From NCBI RefSeq assembly GCF_004168365.1, contig NZ_CP035704.1, positions 1,488,001-1,552,000 of the forward strand: DNA of 64,000 nucleotides. Direction: 5' to 3'. Under the pieces are notes generated by a model. The model was not told the DNA's origin, searched no databases, and saw nothing but the letters and a program-made list of their open reading frames with translations. Positions 10,815 through 17,775 of this stretch are shown here, in pieces. The position numbers and the translations under genes were made by a program. The stretch comes from Pseudolysobacter antarcticus (GTDB taxonomy: Bacteria > Pseudomonadota > Gammaproteobacteria > Xanthomonadales > Rhodanobacteraceae). Position 1 is the first letter of the stretch, and the number at the start of each line of letters is the position of its first letter.

Positions 10815-11567
10815 GTGAACGCGCAACGCAATGAGCCGGCGACGATAGCGGAAAACGATTCCGCGCCGATCGCGCCGACATCCGCTTTGCATTACGCGTT
10901 GCCGCATGTGCTGCGCACCTTGCGCCGCGAGCCGGCGGTGGCGATCACCCTCGGTTATATCCTGGTCGCGCTGGCCGGGATTTTTTTCAACTACAGTTAT
11001 TACCGGCAGTTCGGCATTCCCGTGCTGACCTTGTCGCAGATCACCGATTTTCTCGCGTCGGGACTGCAGCAGCCGATCGCGTTGCTGTTGTTGTTGTCGA
11101 CGTTTCCGCTGATGTGGCTGACCGACAAATTCAATCTGCATACGCGTCGCAAGCAAACCGAAAAACGTCTGCGTCTCGCGCAAGCTGCGGATTCGCGCTG
11201 GAATCGGCTGAAAAGCCAGCTGATCGTCACCCCGCCGAAATGGTTCACGGTGTTTGCGTATCTGGTGCTGGTGGTGTTCTACAGCTGGACATTCATCACC
11301 GTGTATGCCGATCACAGCGTGGCGCGCGTGCTGGCCGGCGAGGCACCACTGGTGCACGTGCAGATGAGCAGCGATCCGGGTGGCATTCCAGCGCTCGAAC
11401 AGGATGCCGCGTGGACCTATCTTGGCGCGGTTTCCAACTACGTATTTGTCTACGATCGCGCCAGCAAACGCGCGATGATTTTGCCGGTCAACAACATCGT
11501 GCGGATCGAGCCAGTAGCGAATACATCGCGCGAAAGCGCTGAGCACACGAGTGCAGCCGCCAGATAA
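10815..11567 (+). CDS. Uncharacterised inner-membrane protein, 3 predicted TM segments
   Basis: I do not recognise the family. The 250-aa protein has a polar N-terminus (about 40 aa), hydrophobic segments near residues 43-65 (VAITLGYILVALAGIFF), 82-102 (QPIALLLLLSTFPLMWL) and 142-165 (WFTVFAYLVLVVFYSWTFI), then a soluble C-terminal part of about 85 aa. A basic, heptad-like linker (RRKQTEKRLRLAQ) separates TM2 and TM3. The start is GTG, with no ATG nearby in frame. It begins 31 bp after the IscA-type gene and may be co-transcribed with it. Confidence 0.65.
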   Translation: MNAQRNEPATIAENDSAPIAPTSALHYALPHVLRTLRREPAVAITLGYILVALAGIFFNYSYYRQFGIPVLTLSQITDFLASGLQQPIALLLLLSTFPLMWLTDKFNLHTRRKQTEKRLRLAQAADSRWNRLKSQLIVTPPKWFTVFAYLVLVVFYSWTFITVYADHSVARVLAGEAPLVHVQMSSDPGGIPALEQDAAWTYLGAVSNYVFVYDRASKRAMILPVNNIVRIEPVANTSRESAEHTSAAAR

Positions 11568-11596
11568 TTGCACCAATTCGCTGAATCCACTACACT
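11568..11596 (+). promoter_or_regulatory. Sigma-70 promoter of rpsF-rpsR-rplI
   Basis: TTGCAC (11568-11573) and TACACT (11591-11596) are separated by exactly 17 bp, a good sigma-70 match immediately before the ribosomal protein operon. The -35 abuts the stop of the upstream membrane protein gene. Confidence 0.7.
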
Positions 11597-11604
11597 GAGC
11601 GGCT

Positions 11605-11646
11605 CTTCGCCCAGCGAAGGTCTTGCCTCACTGCGCCGCAGGAGGC
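11605..11646 (+). promoter_or_regulatory. Structured 5' leader of rpsF, candidate S6:S18 autoregulatory element
   Basis: Two hairpins follow the promoter: CTTCGC/GCGAAG (11605-11610 with 11614-11619) and GCCTC-A-CTGC/GCAG-GAGGC (11625-11634 with 11638-11646, one bulged A). Leaders bound by the S6:S18 complex are known upstream of rpsF in many bacteria. I could not confirm the conserved CCG-containing motif. Confidence 0.35.
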
Positions 11647-11689
11647 TTTCATGGCGGGTTTTCCGTCGTGATATCCACAAGGAGATACC

Positions 11690-12151
11690 ATGCGTCATTA
11701 CGAAGTCGTGTTTATGGTCCACCCGGACCAAAGCGAGCAAGTACCTGCCATGATCGAGCGCTACAAGTCGCTGATCGAAGGCGATTCCGGCAAGATTCAC
11801 CGTCTCGAAGACTGGGGCCGCCGTCAACTGGCATACCCGATCGAGAACCTGGCCAAAGCGCACTACGTGATGTTGAACATCGAGTGCAGCCAGCCGGTGT
11901 TGAAGGAGCTGGAGTCCGGTTTCCGTTTCAACGACGCCGTGTTGCGTCACCTGATCATCAGCCGTCCCGGCCCGGATACCGAGCAGTCGTTTATCCTCAA
12001 GGCCAAGGACGAGAAGCCGGATCGCCGTCGTCGTGACGATGAAGGCATCGGTTTTGGTGGCGAAGATTTTGATGAGCCACGCGAACGTACCCCGCGCCCA
12101 CCGCGCGCTTCCGCAGCAGCAGCGGCACCTGCTGAGCCGGCTGCTGAATAA
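11690..12151 (+). CDS. rpsF: 30S ribosomal protein S6
   Basis: Small-subunit protein that binds 16S rRNA with S18. The core [25 protein letters not shown] and [28 protein letters not shown] are diagnostic. The C-terminus is long (153 aa against ~100-135) and ends in an acidic/basic tail and an Ala-Pro-rich stretch; in E. coli the acidic tail is glutamylated. AGGAG lies 7 nt before the ATG. First gene of the rpsF-rpsR-rplI operon. Confidence 0.98.
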   Translation: MRHYEVVFMVHPDQSEQVPAMIERYKSLIEGDSGKIHRLEDWGRRQLAYPIENLAKAHYVMLNIECSQPVLKELESGFRFNDAVLRHLIISRPGPDTEQSFILKAKDEKPDRRRRDDEGIGFGGEDFDEPRERTPRPPRASAAAAAPAEPAAE

Positions 12152-12180
12152 GCGCCGCGTCCTGGATCCCGGAGAACATC

Positions 12181-12405
12181 ATGTCCAAGTTTTTTCGTCG
12201 TAAAAAGTTTTGCCGTTTCACCGCCGAAGACGTAGTAGAGATCGACTACAAGGATCTCAACACCCTGCGTCAGTACCTCAGCGAAACCGGCAAGATCGTG
12301 CCGAGCCGCATCACCGGCACCAAAGCGCGTTATCAGCGTCAGCTCGCGACCGCGATCAAGCGCGCGCGTTTCCTGTCGTTGCTGCCGTACTGCGACAATC
12401 ATTAA
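12181..12405 (+). CDS. rpsR: 30S ribosomal protein S18
   Basis: 74-aa partner of S6. It shows the conserved [22 protein letters not shown] opening and the [23 protein letters not shown] ending. It starts 29 bp after rpsF. The primosomal gene priB, which lies between rpsF and rpsR in enterobacteria, is missing here. Confidence 0.98.
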   Translation: MSKFFRRKKFCRFTAEDVVEIDYKDLNTLRQYLSETGKIVPSRITGTKARYQRQLATAIKRARFLSLLPYCDNH

Positions 12406-12413
12406 GTAATACC

Positions 12414-12490
12414 GACAAATCGGCGTGGCGAATGCAAGCTGATTTGTCGTGAAACATTTGTGTCCTCGTTCAGCGCTTCGGCGCTGAACG
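12414..12490 (+). promoter_or_regulatory. Two consecutive hairpins in the rpsR-rplI spacer
   Basis: First hairpin: GACAAATC (12414-12421) pairs with GATTTGTC (12441-12448). Second: CGTTCAGCGC (12467-12476), a TTCG tetraloop, and GCGCTGAACG (12481-12490), a perfect 10-bp stem. No T-tract follows either. They are likely RNA processing, stability or attenuation elements that tune L9 relative to S6 and S18. Confidence 0.5.
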
Positions 12491-12550
12491 TCGATTCGGA
12501 CAGCGACAAGCTGCGTCGGGCTTTTCCGGCGCTAACGAATTGGAAATCCC

Positions 12551-13000
12551 ATGGAACTCATTCTGCTGCAAAACGTAAAAAACCTCGGCAAGCTCGGTGA
12601 CAAAGTCAACGTCAAGCCGGGTTATGGTCGCAACTTCCTCGTGCCGCACGGCAAGGCTGTTGCCGCCACAGTGCATAACCTCGCCGACTTTGAATCGCGT
12701 CGGGCCGAGTTCGAGGCCAAGGCCAACTCCAGCCTCGGCAATGCGGAAGCCCGCAAGACCGCGCTCGAAGGCGCCACCGTTGTGCTCAAGGCCAACGCCG
12801 GTCCCGAAGGCAAGCTGTTCGGTTCGGTCAGTCCGCGCGATGTTGCCGAAGCATTCACCGCTGCCGGTCATCCGCTGTCGAAGAGCGAAGTGATCATGAG
12901 CGAAGGCCCGCTGCGTCACACCGGCGAGTTCGAGATCCAGGTGCATCTGCACGCCGACGTGCACACCGTCGTCAAGATCACGATCCAGCCAGAAGCGTAA
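12551..13000 (+). CDS. rplI: 50S ribosomal protein L9
   Basis: 149-aa large-subunit protein. [37 protein letters not shown] is the signature N-terminal domain, followed by the connecting helix and C-terminal domain ([18 protein letters not shown]). Last gene of the operon, 145 bp after rpsR and closed by an intrinsic terminator. Confidence 0.98.
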   Translation: MELILLQNVKNLGKLGDKVNVKPGYGRNFLVPHGKAVAATVHNLADFESRRAEFEAKANSSLGNAEARKTALEGATVVLKANAGPEGKLFGSVSPRDVAEAFTAAGHPLSKSEVIMSEGPLRHTGEFEIQVHLHADVHTVVKITIQPEA

Positions 13001-13013
13001 GCGACAACACCGA

Positions 13014-13049
13014 CGCCGCCTGTCCTCAACGAGGGCAGGCGGCGTTTTT
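13014..13049 (+). terminator. Rho-independent terminator of rpsF-rpsR-rplI
   Basis: CGCCGCCTG (13014-13022) pairs perfectly with CAGGCGGCG (13036-13044), followed by TTTTT. Confidence 0.92.
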
Positions 13050-13100
13050 GTTTGTGCGTATTGTGATTTTTCCGACGCGAGAAATTTCGATGCGCGCCGC

Positions 13101-13406
13101 TCAATAAAACCGCGGAATCGGCCCGACTTGCGGCGTCTGATCGGGTAGGGCCACCATCGTTTCCTCGACAAAACACCAGCCCCAGCCTTCCGGTGGATCG
13201 TAGCCTTCGATGATCGGATGTTTGCTGGCGTGGTAATGCTTGGTTGCATGCCGTCCCGGCGATTGATCGCAACAGCCGACGTGGCCGCAGCTTCGACATA
13301 CACGCAGATGAAACCACTCCGTGCCGGTCTTGAGGCACTCCTCGCAACCGCGCGCGCTCGGCGTGACTTGTTGAATCGTGGCGAGATGACTGCAGTTTCT
13401 GCTCAT
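13101..13406 (-). CDS. UBP-type zinc finger protein
   Basis: 101-aa protein that is almost entirely a ZnF-UBP domain, the fold that binds the free C-terminal Gly-Gly of ubiquitin in eukaryotes. The metal pattern is visible: CEEC near residue 21, CRSCGHVGCCD, then HATKHYHASKHPII. Bacterial members have no known partner, since these cells lack ubiquitin. Its ATG overlaps the stop of the upstream flavoprotein gene by 4 nt, so the two are translationally coupled and probably act together. Confidence 0.85.
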   Translation of the reverse strand: MSRNCSHLATIQQVTPSARGCEECLKTGTEWFHLRVCRSCGHVGCCDQSPGRHATKHYHASKHPIIEGYDPPEGWGWCFVEETMVALPDQTPQVGPIPRFY

Positions 13407-15103
13407 ACAGTTTTTTCCTTTTCCTTGCTCAGAATCGAGTGAATGGCGGCGACCACTTGGGCGCCTTCGCCGACCGCTGCCGCAACTCTTTTGGTCGAAC
13501 CGGCGCGGACATCGCCGATCGCGAATACGCCCGCAACCGTTGTCTCCAGCGGCAGCGGCGCACGCTCAGTCGCACACCACGAATCGCGATTCAGCACTTC
13601 GCCAGTGCGCACAAAACCGTGGGCATCGAGCGCGACCGAACAATCGCTGAGCCAGTCGGTATTCGGATCGGCGCCGATGAACAGGAACAGGTGACGCAGC
13701 GGGCCGGTCCACACCAAGCCGTTGTCGCGATTGCGAAAACTCGCGCCTTGCAGACCGTTGTCGGCATCACCGCTGAGCGCGATCACCTCGGTGCGCAGAT
13801 GCACCTTGACGTTCGGCAAGGCGTGAATACGGTCGACCAGATATTGCGACATCGATGCAGCGAGATCGGAGCCGCGCACCATCAGGTGCAGGCTCTTGAC
13901 CTTGTCGGCCAGAAACACCACCGCTTGACCGGCGGAATTTCCGGCGCCGACCAGCGCGATGTGTTCGCCCGCGCACAAGCTTGCCTCGATCGGTGAGGCC
14001 CAGTAGGAAACGCCCGCGCCCTCGAACATCGCGAGGTTGGCGATGTCGGGTCGGCGATAACGCACCCCCGATGCGATCACGACCGTGCGCGCCTGCGCGC
14101 TGCGATTTCCCGCGAGCTGCAGGCCGAATCCGGCATGAGGGTGCGGCGCTTTTTTGCCGCAATGCAGATTTTCCACGGCGATCGGAATGGCGATTTCCGC
14201 GCCGAATTTTTGTGCCTGAGCAAAGGCCCGCCCGGTAAGCGCTTGGCCGGAAATGCCAGTCGGAAAACCAAGATAATTTTCGATCCGGGATGACGCCCCG
14301 GCCTGGCCGCCGAATGCGTGTGCGTCGAGCACGAGCACCGACAATCCTTCCGACGCCGCGTATACCGCAGTCGCGAGGCCGGCCGGTCCGGCGCCGACCA
14401 CGGCGACGTCGTAGACATGTTCGGGATCGATTTCCGGCGTGATGCCGAGGCACACGCCGATCTGTGCATCGGTGGGGCGCTTGAGCACCGCGCCGTTCGG
14501 GCATAGCACAATCGGCATGTCTTCATTGCGCAGGCCGAGACGTTCGATCAGCGCGTGGCCGTCGCCATCGTCCAGCGCATCCATCACCGTAAACGGATAA
14601 CCGTTGCGCCCGAGAAAACCTTCGATGTGGATCAAGACGGGATCGTTGCGCCGCCCGAGCAGAACCGAACCCGAGCCGCCCTCGTTGATGTATGCGGTGC
14701 GACGCAGGATGAACGCGCGCATGATGATTTCGCCGATCTCCGCGGTGCCGATCAGCAGCGCGCGCAAATGCGCGGCATCGTACGCGACGGCTTCGCAGCC
14801 GCGTGATCCGGCGCGTCCTTCGACCAGCGATTGTCGCCCAGCAAGCTGGCTGACTTCGCCGCTGATTTCGCCGATACCGTGGGTCGAGGTAATACTCTCG
14901 CGGCCGCTCGCATCACGACGATGAATTTCGAGTTCACCATCAAGTATGAGAAACGCGGGGGCGGCATTTTCGCCGACCGCAAAAAGCGTTGCGCCAGCAG
15001 CAAAACGCTGCGGCGCGGATAACGCAAAACGCCGTGCGATAGCAATCTGCACGGCGCTGAGAATCGGGAAAATCTGGTGACGTCGGGTTTCGCTGAGGCT
15101 CAT
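13403..15103 (-). CDS. Cyclic-nucleotide-domain / thioredoxin-reductase-like flavoprotein
   Basis: 566-aa three-part protein. Residues ~10-135 look like a cNMP-binding (CAP effector) domain (FLILDGELEIHRRD, GEISGEVSQLAG). Residues ~145-215 resemble a thioredoxin/glutaredoxin-fold linker (PVLIHIEGFLGRNGYPF). Residues ~228-566 are a class II pyridine nucleotide oxidoreductase: FAD motif VVGAGPAGLATAVYAASEG, NADPH motif LVGAGNSAGQAVVFLA, and the FAD-closing GVFAIGDVRAGSTKRVAAAVGEGA. The redox-active CxxC of true thioredoxin reductases is replaced (GVSYWASPIEA), so it cannot use the standard dithiol mechanism. It is coupled to the UBP zinc finger gene. Likely a ligand-gated NAD(P)H-dependent redox enzyme; substrate unknown. 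Confidence 0.82.
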   Translation of the reverse strand: MSLSETRRHQIFPILSAVQIAIARRFALSAPQRFAAGATLFAVGENAAPAFLILDGELEIHRRDASGRESITSTHGIGEISGEVSQLAGRQSLVEGRAGSRGCEAVAYDAAHLRALLIGTAEIGEIIMRAFILRRTAYINEGGSGSVLLGRRNDPVLIHIEGFLGRNGYPFTVMDALDDGDGHALIERLGLRNEDMPIVLCPNGAVLKRPTDAQIGVCLGITPEIDPEHVYDVAVVGAGPAGLATAVYAASEGLSVLVLDAHAFGGQAGASSRIENYLGFPTGISGQALTGRAFAQAQKFGAEIAIPIAVENLHCGKKAPHPHAGFGLQLAGNRSAQARTVVIASGVRYRRPDIANLAMFEGAGVSYWASPIEASLCAGEHIALVGAGNSAGQAVVFLADKVKSLHLMVRGSDLAASMSQYLVDRIHALPNVKVHLRTEVIALSGDADNGLQGASFRNRDNGLVWTGPLRHLFLFIGADPNTDWLSDCSVALDAHGFVRTGEVLNRDSWCATERAPLPLETTVAGVFAIGDVRAGSTKRVAAAVGEGAQVVAAIHSILSKEKEKTV

Positions 15104-15181
15104 TGGTTCTGGCGGTGATTGACTCGAACTACCTTATCCTTTTTTTTGCCGTCGCGACGAAAATACACTGAAGATTTTGCG

Positions 15182-17335
15182 CTAGTGCGACTCGAAGCCG
15201 TTCGCAAAAATCGAATCGCTGTCCGGTAAAACCAGCAAGCTCGCCGACATCGCCGTTAGCGCGCTCAAGCTAAGGCTGGTGCCGTTGACAATACCGCCTG
15301 GCTGGGCGGCTAGCGCGTTCAACGAATCGAAGCCGTAGAGTTTCCAGGCACCGGAAGCCGGTTGCTGCAGGGTCAGATTTATCGGATGCGCCACGCTGTC
15401 CTTGTTGGTCAGCAAAATCATCAAACGTTGGCCGGGCAGGCGGAACGCATAACTACCGACCTGATCGATGTTGGATGAAAGCGCGTGCACGCTGTTGCCG
15501 CTGACCTTGCTGCCAGCGCCATCGTAATTGAGGAAAATCTGGAAGCCGCGTTCGGCTTTGCTGTTCGCTGCGGGGGCGACCCAGCGCGCGGCCATGCTCA
15601 CCCCTTCGCGCGCAAAGATACCGAGTGCTTCGGCTTGCGCCACGGCGCCGCTGTCGGTGTCATCCGGTCCCCAATTGTATTCGGTGATCGCGATGCCGAT
15701 GTCGGCGCATGCGGCGGGAATCCAACTGCGCATGCGCGGAATGAAATTCGGTATCGGTTGCGCCGTTCCACCGATCCATGATTCGGAAACCCACGTCGGA
15801 TTGTAGAGTTCCTTCAGCGAGCGCAGACGCACCGCTGCGCCGGTGGGTGTATCGTCCTCGCCCGGATCGGCTTGCGGGTAATAATGCAGATCCAGCACAT
15901 CGACCAAACGTTTGCCGCTGGCAAGCGGATGGGTGCAAACCTGTTGCAGATACCATTGCGCGAACGGCGTGCCGCCATGCGCGTTCTGATCGGGTCCGCC
16001 GTAGCAATTGCCGAGCGCCGAATCCGCCGCCGAACTCCACACATCGCACCAGCCCCACGTCACCGGGCCAGTGACGATTGCAGTTGGATCCTGCGCCTTG
16101 ATCGCGGCGCCATACTGCTGGGCTTTTTGCCAGATTTCGTCGTAGGTCGGCGCAGCCGGATGCACATCGCGATGCGTTGAATTCCACAGCATCGGCTCGT
16201 TGTCGAGCGCGTAATATTTCACACCGCCATTCGCCGCCGTGCCAAACAGCGATTGCAGATGCGCAATCCACTGCGCCTCGTAATTTGCATCTACCGCTTT
16301 TGATGTATCGAGCGGATCGTTGCCGACAATGTGATTGCCGACGCAATAGCCGGTGCTGTTGCTGCCGGTATCACACTCGCCGTTGCCGGCGTCGGCATTC
16401 GCCCACGATTGTCCGCCGCTCTGGGTGTATTCGGTAGCGTGTTGCGCGCCGTATTTGGCCACCGAATAACCCCAGCCAACTTTGGCCGCGCTGTCCGGTG
16501 TCCAGCCTATGGTCGGGATCGTGAGCAGGGCTTGCGCACCGGCGTTGTGCGTGGCGCTGATGAAAGTATCGGCGCTATCGGTCTGGCTGGCGCCGTAGTT
16601 CAGGAAAAACCAGTCGTTGGCGGAATTGTGCGATACCGCCTGCCAGTTGTAGCGCGTCACCGAATTGCCACCCCAGCGCTGCAAGGTATAGCCCATCTGC
16701 TGATTACGCGCCGCAACACCGGCGCTGACACCGAAGATCAGCGGATTGATGGCACGCACTTCGATGCTGGTATCTACCCCCACGGTTACTGTTGCACCGG
16801 TCGCTATTGCTGTGCCGCGCTGATTGCAGACGAAATCATCGAAATACACCATCGGCTGGGTCGCGCTGTTGCTGTTGTTCGACTGCAGGGTAAAACCGTC
16901 GAAAGCACCATAGGTGAGATGCGCTGCATTAAAATCGATCGTGGTCTGATGCCAAGTATTGGCGACAATGCCGCCGCTGGTATTGCTGCCGATATCGAAC
17001 GAACCGAGCGTGACGCCGCCGCGGGTCAGAACCAGCGTGAGCAGCTGGCCGTTTCCACTACCGCCGTTCACCCAGAAGGTCAGATTCTGGTAATTCGGGA
17101 GCGCAAATAACGAAGTCGATTTCACACGAATGCCGCCCCAGTTGTCGGGCTTCATGCTGATCGAATTGCCGCTGGCGCCATGCACCGGGCTGGTATTGCT
17201 GAAGCTGTAGCTGACCGCCCAACTGTAGTTGTCGGCAAAGCCGTTTTGCAGCGTATTGTCGTAGATCGTCAGCGACGCCGCGTGCGACGCGTTGGCCGCC
17301 ACAAAACCCAGAATCAAAAACAGGACAACGCGCAT
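15182..17335 (-). CDS. Secreted glycoside hydrolase family 44 protein
   Basis: Probable endoglucanase, xyloglucanase or mannanase. A signal peptide (MRVVLFLILGFVAANASHA) is followed by a ~190-aa jelly-roll region that may bind carbohydrate (FWVNGGSGNGQLLTLVLTRGG). The GH44 catalytic region follows: YALDNEPMLW near 378 holds the presumed acid/base Glu and ITEYNWG near 552 the nucleophile. The C-terminus is DSIFANGFESH, a tail shared with other exported proteins here. I chose ATG 17335 because it starts the signal peptide and has GGAG 8 nt upstream. 717 aa. It is divergent from the propeller gene at 17776. Confidence 0.85.
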   Translation of the reverse strand: MRVVLFLILGFVAANASHAASLTIYDNTLQNGFADNYSWAVSYSFSNTSPVHGASGNSISMKPDNWGGIRVKSTSLFALPNYQNLTFWVNGGSGNGQLLTLVLTRGGVTLGSFDIGSNTSGGIVANTWHQTTIDFNAAHLTYGAFDGFTLQSNNSNSATQPMVYFDDFVCNQRGTAIATGATVTVGVDTSIEVRAINPLIFGVSAGVAARNQQMGYTLQRWGGNSVTRYNWQAVSHNSANDWFFLNYGASQTDSADTFISATHNAGAQALLTIPTIGWTPDSAAKVGWGYSVAKYGAQHATEYTQSGGQSWANADAGNGECDTGSNSTGYCVGNHIVGNDPLDTSKAVDANYEAQWIAHLQSLFGTAANGGVKYYALDNEPMLWNSTHRDVHPAAPTYDEIWQKAQQYGAAIKAQDPTAIVTGPVTWGWCDVWSSAADSALGNCYGGPDQNAHGGTPFAQWYLQQVCTHPLASGKRLVDVLDLHYYPQADPGEDDTPTGAAVRLRSLKELYNPTWVSESWIGGTAQPIPNFIPRMRSWIPAACADIGIAITEYNWGPDDTDSGAVAQAEALGIFAREGVSMAARWVAPAANSKAERGFQIFLNYDGAGSKVSGNSVHALSSNIDQVGSYAFRLPGQRLMILLTNKDSVAHPINLTLQQPASGAWKLYGFDSLNALAAQPGGIVNGTSLSLSALTAMSASLLVLPDSDSIFANGFESH

Positions 17336-17775
17336 GGCATCACTCCGCGTGGTGTTTCGCTTATCCCCCGCGGCGGACTTTACCAGCATCGCGCAAGCCA
17401 TGCGCGGGTGCGTTTCACAGATACTGGCGCACGACGCGGTCACTGTTGTGTATGACCGGACGTGCGCCAGAAATCGATGGCTGCGAAAATTACGCGGGTG
17501 CAGCGCAATATAGTTGCGGAAATCGTGATGCGAGCAGTTCTTTCGCCGCACATGGCCACACTATTCGTTGAATCACCAGCGGAAGAATGCGGCACGTTAA
17601 AATGCGCGTATTGCGGTGCTGCAAATCAGCGTTGTGCGGCTCGTCACGTTATCCTGATAATCGGCGATATGCGAAGCCAATCAGGGCGCTGTGTGATCGC
17701 CCGAAATTCCGATAATTATCCTGTAATCGCATCGTCGCTCCGGCTAGAATGCGCGGACTGACAGGGAAGGGCACC
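17336..17775. other. 440-bp divergent spacer, GH44 / propeller genes
   Basis: It holds the promoters of both genes. GCTAGAAT at 17743-17750 is a plausible -10 for the plus-strand gene, 26 bp before its ATG. An open frame over most of the gap shows no domain or ribosome site and is probably chance. Nothing else is recognised. Confidence 0.5.

Noticed and set aside
17462-17761. 99-codon open frame in the GH44/propeller spacer
   Set aside because: No ribosome site, no domain, poor start context and it runs through the likely promoter of the gene at 17776.
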